Of a stretch of DNA of 32,712 bases, positions 6,967 through 13,338 are shown piece after piece. The stretch is from Candidatus Peregrinibacteria bacterium (lineage in GTDB: Bacteria; Patescibacteriota; Gracilibacteria; Peribacterales; Peribacteraceae): positions 1-32,712 of the forward strand of contig JACPYA010000052.1 in the NCBI GenBank assembly GCA_016196295.1, written 5' to 3'. Each line of letters starts with the position of its first letter. Positions within the stretch are counted from its first letter, which is position 1. The notes below the pieces were generated by a model. That model did no database searches. It saw nothing but the letters and a program-made list of their open reading frames with translations, and had not been told where the DNA came from. The translations under genes were made by a program, and so were the position numbers.

Positions 6967-8274
6967 TCAATTTTTTGTTCCGTTCTTGCGATTGCCGAGC
7001 GAATGAAAGATGTCCGTGGCGATTTCGTACTTGAATGAATGAACCGAGCCGTCGCACATTGCCATGTTCATCGTCGATGGGTGGGCACCGCCATAGATGT
7101 AGAAATTCTGATATCCCGGCCGGTCTCGCAGCGGTCCCTCGATCCCCGGCATGACGAAGCGGATCGTGTCGGGATTATCTCCTGAATAAAGTGTTTCGTT
7201 GTCCCCCCAGTCCACGCCATCCTCGTAATGATCCGGATTGACGTATTTTTCTCCAGCCAGGAACACATTGGACATGCCATCGAGCACGTCACTATCTCGG
7301 AATTCCGATGCGACCCCGATAACTCCCGTCAGCAGGTTTGACGCTTGTTTCCATGCTCCCCAGTTGAGACCGGACGGGTAATCGGCCGGTCCCGCGTACG
7401 AATATCCCGCATGGGGCGCCCCGATGTACAGGTCCCCTCCATTGGCCGCGTAGTTGGAGCGCGCGACGATCTCCGTGTGAGAGGCGTAGTACGGCTCGCG
7501 AAAGTGGGGAGACCAGTTTTCCGTTTGGTACGCGAGCGGCGCTCTGCGCGTTGGGCAATTCATGACGGAGAGAGGGGTCGCGATCATCGTCTTCGCGGCA
7601 TCGGCTTTTGGGACACCGGCTAGCCCCAACTGCAGGTCATGCAGAGATTCTTGTTCCAAATACGGGAGCACGTTGAATTGCCAGCTACCGGGTTGGCGCC
7701 AATCATTTCCTTTCTCGGGATCGCCAATCCACGCGTAGCCCCACCCTCCGCACGGAAATCGACCCGTCGCGGATAGATGATGATGAACTCCAAGGCCGAG
7801 CTGACGGAGATTATTCTTGCATTGGGTGTTGCGGGCGGACTCTCTTGCTGCTTGGATCGCCGGGAGGAGTAGTGCGATGAGGATGCCGATGATGCCAGTC
7901 ACGACGAGGAGTTCCGTGAGTGTGAAACCCTTGCGAGTTTCCGGAGACCACTCTGTGGTCACGCGAACGTCGAGCTCCTCGTTTCCACGCGGCGGCTTCC
8001 AAATGTCCTCCAGACGGAGCGTCTGTAGGGTCGTATTAAGTATGCCCCCTACGAGGGTTCCATTGACGTGGAACTGCACTTCGTCCTTGTTCTTCGTCAC
8101 CATTACCTTGTACGCACCGGTCGCCTCTATTGTTGTGCTCACTTGCTCTGCTGCCCTCTCGAGAGTTTCAGACGTCCATTGCCTGTAGTCTTGTTGCGTC
8201 TTTTGGACGTGCGATGGGGAGAACCGTCCTTCGAGAGAAGGATCGATGATATGCTCGAGAGAAGAAAGCGTCAT
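6967..8274 (-). CDS. DUF1559-type pseudopilin-like protein with N-terminal extension
   Basis: Residues 115-145 form a type IV pilin/pseudopilin signal: [35 protein letters not shown], with Gly-Phe and Glu at +5. A long DUF1559 domain follows ([27 protein letters not shown], near the end [13 protein letters not shown]). This family is best known from Planctomycetes. The product should be membrane-anchored after prepilin peptidase cleavage. Odd feature: about 114 residues precede the cleavage site where leaders normally have 6-30. They look like a separate mixed alpha/beta segment. The ATG at 8274 sits about 21 bases below a TTGCTT/TACTAT promoter. An internal GTG (codon 105, with GAGGAG 12 bases upstream) would give a normal leader. 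Confidence 0.8.
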   Translation of the reverse strand: MTLSSLEHIIDPSLEGRFSPSHVQKTQQDYRQWTSETLERAAEQVSTTIEATGAYKVMVTKNKDEVQFHVNGTLVGGILNTTLQTLRLEDIWKPPRGNEELDVRVTTEWSPETRKGFTLTELLVVTGIIGILIALLLPAIQAARESARNTQCKNNLRQLGLGVHHHLSATGRFPCGGWGYAWIGDPEKGNDWRQPGSWQFNVLPYLEQESLHDLQLGLAGVPKADAAKTMIATPLSVMNCPTRRAPLAYQTENWSPHFREPYYASHTEIVARSNYAANGGDLYIGAPHAGYSYAGPADYPSGLNWGAWKQASNLLTGVIGVASEFRDSDVLDGMSNVFLAGEKYVNPDHYEDGVDWGDNETLYSGDNPDTIRFVMPGIEGPLRDRPGYQNFYIYGGAHPSTMNMAMCDGSVHSFKYEIATDIFHSLGNRKNGTKN

Positions 8275-8301
8275 GAACCCAAGGGAAAATTGGGAGCAAT
8301 C

Positions 8302-8331
8302 ATAGTACAGATCGAAAATTTTACCAAGCAA
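8302..8331 (-). promoter_or_regulatory. promoter of the DUF1559 gene
   Basis: Minus strand: TACTAT at 8302-8307 preceded by TG, with TTGCTT about 18 bases further upstream. The predicted start near 8295 leaves a 21-base leader before ATG 8274. Confidence 0.5.
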
Positions 8332-8384
8332 TTGAGAATTTGAAGAAGAAGATACGGAGGTATTTTCTCAGCATTTGTTCTATC

Positions 8385-8708
8385 ATGAATTCTGTGCCCC
8401 GCGCTCCCTCTCACCGTCCGGCGATGATCGCTACCTCCATTCGGACGGCCATTGCGCCGGTCCTCAAGCTCTGTCCGCCCGAGTGCGGCATCGTCTCCAT
8501 CACGAAGATCGATGTGTCTTCCGACCTGAGCTACGCGACGCTCTATGTCTCCGCGCTCAAAGAACCGCAGCTCGCGCTCGCGTTTCTGCAGGATCGTGTG
8601 CAGGAACTGCGCAAAAACCTCTCACCGCTGGGGCTGCGGCGCGTGCCGCTCGTTCGCTTTCGTTTGGAACAGGGCGGAACAAACCGATTGGATGAATTGT
8701 TGCGATGA
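8385..8708 (+). CDS. rbfA: ribosome-binding factor A
   Basis: RbfA binds the 30S subunit and supports late 16S rRNA maturation. The 107 residues show the KH-like pattern of the family: an N-terminal helix with MIATSIRTAIAPVL, the strand ECGIVSITKIDVSSDLSYATLYVSAL (the family's V-x-V-S-x-D-L-x-x-A-x-V-Y-V core), a helix LAFLQDRVQELRKNLSPL, and the final PLVRFRLEQGGTNRLDELL (family: P-x-L-x-F-x-x-D). The ATG at 8385 is preferred; GGAGG at 8356-8360 is too far upstream to serve it. The next gene is nrnA, matching the common rbfA-nrnA order. Confidence 0.93.
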   Translation: MNSVPRAPSHRPAMIATSIRTAIAPVLKLCPPECGIVSITKIDVSSDLSYATLYVSALKEPQLALAFLQDRVQELRKNLSPLGLRRVPLVRFRLEQGGTNRLDELLR

Positions 8709-8767
8709 ATATTGAATATGGAATGTCGAATGTTGGTGACCAACATTCAATATTCAACATACAACAT
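8705..8767. repeat. large AT-rich inverted repeat
   Basis: GAATGTTGGT-G-ACCAACATTC forms a 10-bp stem with a one-base centre, flanked by further complementary TTGAATAT/ATATTCAA-like stretches. It starts inside the rbfA stop region and fills half of the gap to nrnA. It may end rbfA transcripts or be a dispersed element. Confidence 0.6.
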
Positions 8768-8829
8768 GCACGGCAAGTGCACTTCATTGAACTCGTCATA
8801 TCTCCGTCGTACGCTTTCACCCTTTCACA

Positions 8830-9831
8830 ATGCCTCTCGCTTCCGCTGATGTCTCGAAGGCACTGTCCCTCATCCAGAAAGCACCTCGTGTGCGCGTCCT
8901 CTGCCATCGCAACCCGGACGGGGATGCCATCGGAGCGCTCCTCGGTGCCGGCTTGATGGTGGAAAAAGCATTTCCGGAGAAGCAGATCTCCTTTCACTGC
9001 AAAGATCCCGTCCCCGCGTCGTTCCATTTCCTCCCGGCGGCGTTCCGCGTGGAGGGTCCGCCTGCTCTGCAGAAAGGAGATGCCGTGATCATCGTCGATT
9101 GTGCGACGCCGAAGATGACGGAGATGCACGAGAGCCACCCGGAGCTCTTCGACAAGACCTACCCGGTCATCAACGTCGATCACCACCGGGACAATCCTCT
9201 CTATGGCACGGTGAACCTGGTCGTTCCCACGGCGGCCTCCGCGTGCGAGATCCTCGTCGAGATCGCGGATGGCTTCGGATGGAAGATGAGCGGCGACATC
9301 GCGACGTGCCTGCTCACGGGCGTGTACACAGACACGGGCGGCCTCCTCCATAACAGCACCACCGCACACGTGTACCGCACAGTGGCACGCTTATTGCGTG
9401 AGGGTGCGCGCCAGCAGGCGATCGTGAAGGCGGTCTACCGGAACCAAAAGCTCTCGACCTTGCGGCTCTGGGGTCGCGTGCTCGAGAAGATCTCGGTCAC
9501 GGCCGAAGGCGGAGCGATCTCCGCCGTGACGGAAGGCGACTTCCGCGCGACGGGGGCGGACTACAGCGAGCTCACGGGCGCGATCGACTACGTGAATGCT
9601 GTCCCGGGCATGCGCTTCTCCATGGTCCTCTCGGAGCGTTCCGGACTCGTAAAAGGATCCATCCGCACATTGCGTGATGATGTCGATGTCGCCGAAATGG
9701 CCGGTAAGTTCCAGGGCGGGGGACACAAACGCGCGGCAGGGTTCGCATTGCCGGGCAAACTGAAACCGGAGGTGCGGTGGAAGGTTATAGAAGAGTCACG
9801 TAAAGAGCCGTCGGCTCCAGGTGACACGTAA
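8830..9831 (+). CDS. nrnA: DHH/DHHA1 phosphoesterase, NrnA-type oligoribonuclease/pAp phosphatase
   Basis: Predicted to degrade 2-5 nt RNA oligomers and/or dephosphorylate pAp; cytosolic, Mn-dependent. The 333 residues show HRNPDGDAIG (26-35), the aspartate-ending strand AVIIVDCA, the DHH motif VDHH (116-119), then TGVYTDTGGL and the DHHA1 glycine motif GGGHKRAAGF near 297-306. All metal ligands expected of the family appear present. The ATG at 8830 begins the first conserved helix directly; no ribosome binding site is visible. Downstream of rbfA in the same orientation, as in many bacteria. The C-terminus (ESRKEPSAPGDT) is unremarkable. Confidence 0.93.
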   Translation: MPLASADVSKALSLIQKAPRVRVLCHRNPDGDAIGALLGAGLMVEKAFPEKQISFHCKDPVPASFHFLPAAFRVEGPPALQKGDAVIIVDCATPKMTEMHESHPELFDKTYPVINVDHHRDNPLYGTVNLVVPTAASACEILVEIADGFGWKMSGDIATCLLTGVYTDTGGLLHNSTTAHVYRTVARLLREGARQQAIVKAVYRNQKLSTLRLWGRVLEKISVTAEGGAISAVTEGDFRATGADYSELTGAIDYVNAVPGMRFSMVLSERSGLVKGSIRTLRDDVDVAEMAGKFQGGGHKRAAGFALPGKLKPEVRWKVIEESRKEPSAPGDT

Positions 9832-9885
9832 AGTCCGTGTATAGGAATCTGCGCAATCTCCCTTGTTCCACAGGCCATTGTACGT

Positions 9886-9891
9886 TATAAT
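9886..9891 (+). promoter_or_regulatory. -10 box of toxin-antitoxin operon, leaderless
   Basis: Perfect TATAAT ending six bases before ATG 9898. Such systems are usually autoregulated near this site. GTACGTTATAATGGCC has no obvious extended palindrome. Confidence 0.65.
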
Positions 9892-9897
9892 GGCCAC

Positions 9898-10170
9898 ATG
9901 ACGAAGACCGTCACCGCATCAGAGGCAAGGAACAATTTTTTTGCCATTCTGCAGGAAGTAAAAACTCCCGGGGTCTCCGTGATGATCACGCATGAAGGTC
10001 ACCCTGCCGGCGTCTTGATGTCTGCCGAGGAGTTCGAGGGCTTGATGGAGACGTTGGATATCATGTCTGATCCTGAGGAGGCTGCTGAGATTCTTGATGC
10101 ATTGCGTCACAAAGATACGGAAGAAACGGTGACTCTCGACGAGCTGAAGAAGGATCTCGGCCTCGCATGA
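9898..10170 (+). CDS. Phd/YefM-family antitoxin
   Basis: A 90-residue protein with the Phd/YefM start pattern (MTKTVTASEARNNFFAILQEV, then VMITHEGHPAGVLMSAEEFEGLMETLDIMSDPE). The N-terminal half should dimerise and bind the operon promoter; the acidic C-terminal helix (KDTEETVTLDELKKDLGLA) should wrap and block the toxin. Its TGA overlaps the toxin ATG by four bases, so the two are translationally coupled. The start is fixed by the TATAAT six bases upstream. It lies immediately upstream of the diversity-generating retroelement; whether the pair helps retain that element is inference only. Confidence 0.9.
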   Translation: MTKTVTASEARNNFFAILQEVKTPGVSVMITHEGHPAGVLMSAEEFEGLMETLDIMSDPEEAAEILDALRHKDTEETVTLDELKKDLGLA

Positions 10171-10427
10171 CCATGATATACAGGGTCATTATCCTTGCAC
10201 GCGCAAAAAAGCAGTTGAGCAAGCTTCCACCTAAAGAACAGCGGCGTATCGTGCAGGCACTTGCTTCTTTAGAGACTGATCCATTTCGAGGCAAGCAGTT
10301 GCATGGAGATTATGAAGGGGCGTGGGCCATCCGTGTCTGGCCTTACCGTATCATTTATACGATAAAAAAGGAGCTCGTGACTGTGACGGTTGTGAGGATC
10401 GGGCACAGGAAGGATGTCTATCGATAG
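10167..10427 (+). CDS. RelE/ParE-superfamily toxin
   Basis: An 86-residue basic protein: YRVIILARAKKQLSKLPPKEQRRIVQALASLETDP, then GAWAIRVWPYRIIYTIKKE and the final VTVVRIGHRKDVYR. The fold pattern (strand, two helices, then strands with R-x-x-x-Y-R-I-x-Y and the closing GHRKDVY) is that of RelE-type mRNA interferases that cut mRNA in the ribosomal A site. The Arg and terminal Tyr residues used by RelE enzymes are present. It follows its antitoxin with an ATGA overlap. RelE versus ParE function (ribosome or gyrase target) cannot be told apart from this reading, although the R-x-G-H-R-x-x-x-Y end favours RelE. Confidence 0.9.
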   Translation: MTMIYRVIILARAKKQLSKLPPKEQRRIVQALASLETDPFRGKQLHGDYEGAWAIRVWPYRIIYTIKKELVTVTVVRIGHRKDVYR

Positions 10428-10429
10428 AC

Positions 10430-10457
10430 TTGACTTTTATTCCAAAAAAAGTATTAT
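10430..10457 (+). promoter_or_regulatory. sigma-70 promoter of the DGR target gene
   Basis: TTGACT (10430-10435), a 16-base spacer, then TATTAT (10452-10457); a second TATTAT at 10455-10460 overlaps. The start near 10464 gives a leader of about 140 bases, in contrast to the leaderless genes around it. Confidence 0.65.
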
Positions 10458-10500
10458 TATATTTAGATGTTCTTTGAGAGCATCGTCAAGATTTGAAAGT

Positions 10501-10545
10501 GAGGCAAGCATTGTGGGCACGCCTTGTGCCCAGAATGCTTGCCTC
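10501..10545 (+). promoter_or_regulatory. long hairpin in the leader of the DGR target gene
   Basis: GAGGCAAGCAT (10501-10511) pairs with ATGCTTGCCTC (10535-10545). Inside it, TGGGCAC (10514-10520) pairs with GTGCCCA (10526-10532), separated by two-base internal loops and a five-base apical loop. No T-run follows, so it is not a simple terminator. It may stabilise or regulate the mRNA, or be an inserted palindromic repeat. Confidence 0.5.
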
Positions 10546-10605
10546 ATTCCTGAGCAGCACCGAGCCGGCGGATCCGGTTTCTTCAGCTCCCGAAAGGAGT
10601 TCGTC

Positions 10606-11286
10606 ATGAGTATCAGTTTGAAGCGCCTTGAGAGAAAGAAGCTCAATCTCGGCATGGATAAGCTGGGATCGGCCGGGATCGATGTCGAACGGTGGCTTGC
10701 CATGGTCGACGCCGATGAGCAAACGATGAAGGAGCTCGTCGCGGCATGGCCGAAGCTCCTGCCATCCTTCACGTACGACGCCGTCGCGTTGTTTGGTTTC
10801 GGAGAACCGAGCAAAGACCCGCTCCCAAAACCCCGCCCCGGCGAAATCGTGATCCGCGTCGGCGATTGGTCTTTGGCCGATCTGCTCAACTGTCCGCTGA
10901 TCGTTCGCAAAAACCTGTTTTGGCAACAGGACTGGTACCACGGATATCCCTGGGTCGGCGAGAAAATGCGGGCCGGCATCTACCGCGTCCGCATGCCGAT
11001 TCCCGACTCGAACCGGAAGACCGCGCCGGAGCAGGAGAAGCTTTTCCTGCACGGTGAGGATTTCGTGTCGGTCTGTCTGGGCGCAACGACCCTTGCGGCG
11101 CATCTCCATGAAACGGGGCAAGATCTCCTGAATGGGGATTGGACTCGCTGCAAGGAGCGCTCCTCGGGCGGCGTCCGCGCCGGGCTGGTCGTGCACGAGG
11201 GTCGCGTGTACCTCGGCGGCCGCTGGGATGGCCTCCACCACGGCTACGTGTGGGCGTCGTCCGCTCGGGAGGCTTCCGAATCTTGA
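10606..11286 (+). CDS. DGR target protein with C-terminal variable region
   Basis: This 226-residue protein is diversified by the adjacent retroelement. Residues from about 186 to the end are encoded by the variable repeat, which matches the template repeat at a constant offset of 460 bases. The end GRWDGLHHGYVWASSAR resembles the C-type-lectin-like variable domains of DGR targets. The preceding part (RVGDWSLADLLNCPLIVRKN, YPWVGEKMRAGIYRVRMPIP) fits the constant scaffold. No signal peptide, lipobox or membrane helix is visible, so the product looks cytosolic or escorted by a partner. The ATG at 10606 is preferred over a longer in-frame extension because AAAGGAG lies seven bases upstream, a real Shine-Dalgarno site. 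The ligand is unknown. Confidence 0.85.
   Translation: MSISLKRLERKKLNLGMDKLGSAGIDVERWLAMVDADEQTMKELVAAWPKLLPSFTYDAVALFGFGEPSKDPLPKPRPGEIVIRVGDWSLADLLNCPLIVRKNLFWQQDWYHGYPWVGEKMRAGIYRVRMPIPDSNRKTAPEQEKLFLHGEDFVSVCLGATTLAAHLHETGQDLLNGDWTRCKERSSGGVRAGLVVHEGRVYLGGRWDGLHHGYVWASSAREASES
11161..11269 (+). repeat. DGR variable repeat (VR)
   Basis: Aligns without gaps to the template repeat at 11621-11729 (offset 460). Sixteen of 22 template adenines in 11621-11730 are replaced here, against 10 of 88 other bases. The 14 bases at 11251-11264 (TGGGCGTCGTCCGC) are identical in both copies and free of adenine, fitting the initiation-of-mutagenic-homing site. The three template AAC codons read GTC, GTC and CAC here. 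Confidence 0.9.
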
Positions 11287-11329
11287 GTTCGAAATCTTGA
11301 ATTCCGTGAATTCTTGATCTTCGAACTTT

Positions 11330-11359
11330 GACGGCGTTGCGAAAGCACCGCCGTCGTTT
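11330..11359 (+). other. GAAA-loop hairpin downstream of VR
   Basis: GACGGCG pairs with CGCCGTC around an inner TGC-GAAA-GCA, with one T/C mismatch between stems, then GTTTT. It starts 44 bases after the target stop. DGRs are known to need a GC-rich hairpin with a short GNRA-like loop just downstream of the homing site; the same structure could also be a rho-independent terminator. Both roles are compatible. Confidence 0.7.
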
Positions 11360-11361
11360 TG

Positions 11362-11370
11362 TGATAGCAT
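11362..11370 (+). promoter_or_regulatory. possible promoter for template-repeat RNA
   Basis: TGA-TAGCAT matches an extended -10 element and lies just after the hairpin. The start would be near 11377, about 240 bases before the template repeat. No -35 was found; the call is tentative. Confidence 0.3.
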
Positions 11371-11614
11371 GAAAAGGCATCTCGCTTCTGCAGTTCGGAC
11401 TATGGTTCGCGCTCGCGAATGCCGCTCTTTGAATCGCATCAGAATTCGCGAACCTCCGCGGAACGCGAAGCGCATGCCACGAAGAATGTGAAAGAGAAGG
11501 AAGTCCGTGCTTGTTCCTGGCGGAATCCTCGCATCCTTGATGTGGGGTGCTCCCGAATCAAATACAGCGGTGAGAGTCACTCAAGCCGCAGTGCTAAAGA
11601 AGGGAACAAGTACC

Positions 11615-11729
11615 AAGCGCACCTCGGACGACAACCACGCCGAACTGAACGTGAACGAGGGTCGCGTGCACCTCGACGACGACTGGGATGGCGACCGCAG
11701 CGGCGACCTCTGGGCGTCGTCCGCCCGGC
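11615..11729 (+). other. DGR template repeat (TR)
   Basis: Template copied by the reverse transcriptase into the variable repeat. It is adenine-bearing at codon positions that become variable (AAC, GAC and CAC codons in the frame of the target gene), while the 3' end (TGGGCGTCGTCCGC at 11711-11724) has no adenine. Homology stops at about 11615 on the left and just after 11729 on the right. It lies in a gap of about 460 bases (11287-11746) with no credible protein gene; the open frame across it merely mirrors the target frame. It ends 17 bases before the 3' end of the opposite-strand avd, so its RNA is likely to extend antisense to avd. Confidence 0.9.
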
Positions 11730-11746
11730 ACTTCCTTCTCTCTACT

Positions 11747-12124
11747 TCAAAAGCTCCGCTGGGGGGGCGTGGTGCCGGAAGAGCGAAGCGATTTGATCCA
11801 TCCGCCGAGCATCCGGCCAATTTCGTCGATCAACTGTTGCAGATGAACGGTCTTCTTCATATCCAATACTTTCGTGTCTTTGCGTAATCGTACGAACAGT
11901 CGGAGAAGGTTCAATTTGATGCTCGCTTGTTCCAAGTGGGCCAGTTTTCCATTCTTTGGCGATTGTCCTGCTGAGAGGATGTCCTCGAGAATGTCGAGGA
12001 TCACGTTTTCCGCCCGCTGCCACAGCGTATAGCGGTCGGCTTTCGGGACAAGCGCGCGCCATCCATGGAATGCCTTGTAGAGTTCGTAGCTCTTCTTAAG
12101 AATGGGAATGTCCAGTTCTTCCAT
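11747..12124 (-). CDS. avd: DGR accessory protein Avd (four-helix bundle)
   Basis: The 125 residues form the helical pattern of the Avd/IVP-type superfamily: ILKKSYELYKAFHGWRALVPKADRYTLWQRAENVILDILEDIL, then KLAHLEQASIKLNLLRLFVRLRKDTKVLDMKKTVHLQQLIDEIGRMLGGWIKSL. Avd proteins form basic pentameric barrels that bind the RT and the TR RNA and are needed for mutagenic cDNA synthesis. Basic residues are plentiful, as expected. Here avd is on the strand opposite to TR and RT, with its start 11 bases from the RT start and its stop 17 bases from TR. The C-terminal tail (RSSGTTPPQRSF) is low in structure. No Shine-Dalgarno site is present. Confidence 0.9.
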   Translation of the reverse strand: MEELDIPILKKSYELYKAFHGWRALVPKADRYTLWQRAENVILDILEDILSAGQSPKNGKLAHLEQASIKLNLLRLFVRLRKDTKVLDMKKTVHLQQLIDEIGRMLGGWIKSLRSSGTTPPQRSF

Positions 12125-12135
12125 AGTAAAAAAGC

Positions 12136-13338
12136 ATGAAAGTGCATCACTCTATCTTCGATCGCCTCGTTTCGCCAGAGAGTCTGTTTTCCGCTTGGGA
12201 GGAGTTCAAGAAGGGGAAAACATCGCGTCGGGATGTAGAGCACTTTGAATGTCATCTTGAAGAAAGTCTCTTTGCGTTGCAGCGTGAACTCGCATCCGGA
12301 ATGTACCGACACTGTTCCTACAGCGCATTTACCATTTGCGATCCGAAGCAGCGGCAAATGCACAAAGCGACGGTCCGCGACCGAGTGGTTCATCATGCCG
12401 TCTTCTCTGTCTTGAACCCCATCTTCGAGCCTCTATTCATCGCGCATTCGTATTCCTGCCGCAAAGGAAAGGGGACGCATAAAGGCGTGGATGCATTGGA
12501 GTCGATGCTTCGGAAAGTCAGTCGCAACGGCACGCGGCCCTGCTTCGCTCTCAAGTGCGACATTCATCGATTCTTTGGGTCCGTGGATCATGAGATCCTC
12601 GTCGATCTGTTCGCTCAAAGAATCGAAGATAAGCGAATAATGGCTCTTCTCCGGGAGATCGTCGCGAGTTTTTCATGGAACGGAAACGGGAAAGGAATTC
12701 CCATCGGCAATCTCACGTCGCAACTCTTCGCCAATGTATATATGAATGAATTTGATCAGTATATGAAGCATGTCCTGAAGATTCCACACTTCATTCGTTA
12801 TACGGATGACTTCGTCATCATTTCTGAAAATGAAGGTGATCTTCGCGCTCTTTTGCCTGCCATTCAGTCCCATCTCCACGATCGATTGCGGCTACAACTC
12901 CATCCTCACAAAGTGATGATCCGGAAATTCCGTCAGGGCATCGATTTCTTGGGATATGTCGTCCTGCCGCACCATCGGATGCTTCGCACGAAGACGAAGC
13001 GGCGAATATTTCGCAAACTCCGCGAAAAAGAAGCGACATGCGCGCGAGATCCACTCCGACGGGAATCCTTTGGGCAAACGCTTCAGTCCTATCTGGGCGT
13101 TCTCTCCCATGCGAATGCTCACCGATTTGAGCGAGGATTTGAAGAATCGATTCTTCGTCAGCCGATCATGAGGCCTTCGGCGCTTCCGGCGCCGGGTTCG
13201 CCACGGCACCTGCTGCGTCCTGCGGCGGTTTTAGCTCAGGTGTTTCGATCTTCCCCTGAGCACGCAGCGCAGCGATGTCTTCTTTCTTCGCGGCGATCAT
13301 CTGCTTCTGCGCCAGGACTTCCTCCGGCTTCGTCGTGA
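12136..13338 (+). CDS. DGR reverse transcriptase
   Basis: Retroelement-type reverse transcriptase that copies TR RNA into adenine-mutagenised cDNA. Visible RT motifs: RDRVVHHAVFSVLNPIFEPLFIAHSYSCRKGKGTHKG, CDIHRFFGSVDHEIL (catalytic Asp), GIPIGNLTSQLFANVYMNEFD (the DGR-type GNxxSQ motif), YTDD at 222-225 with two catalytic Asp residues, and FLGYVV. There is no maturase or endonuclease domain, as usual for DGRs. The natural fold should end near SYLGVLSHANAHRFERGFEESIL (codon about 340). The remaining 55-60 codons are antisense to the virB4 3' end (overlap 13166-13338) and have no RT-like sequence, so the native stop may have been lost. Start ATG is 11 bases from avd on the other strand. Confidence 0.93.
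   Translation: MKVHHSIFDRLVSPESLFSAWEEFKKGKTSRRDVEHFECHLEESLFALQRELASGMYRHCSYSAFTICDPKQRQMHKATVRDRVVHHAVFSVLNPIFEPLFIAHSYSCRKGKGTHKGVDALESMLRKVSRNGTRPCFALKCDIHRFFGSVDHEILVDLFAQRIEDKRIMALLREIVASFSWNGNGKGIPIGNLTSQLFANVYMNEFDQYMKHVLKIPHFIRYTDDFVIISENEGDLRALLPAIQSHLHDRLRLQLHPHKVMIRKFRQGIDFLGYVVLPHHRMLRTKTKRRIFRKLREKEATCARDPLRRESFGQTLQSYLGVLSHANAHRFERGFEESILRQPIMRPSALPAPGSPRHLLRPAAVLAQVFRSSPEHAAQRCLLSSRRSSASAPGLPPASS

Noticed and set aside
10486-11580. A 364-codon minus-strand frame across the DGR target gene and upstream of TR
   Set aside because: It is a shadow of the target gene with no recognisable features and it crosses the GAAA hairpin.
11507-11887. Plus-strand frame through the template repeat
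   Set aside because: It looks protein-like only because TR keeps the reading frame of the variable repeat. It has no start signal and runs into the antisense of avd.
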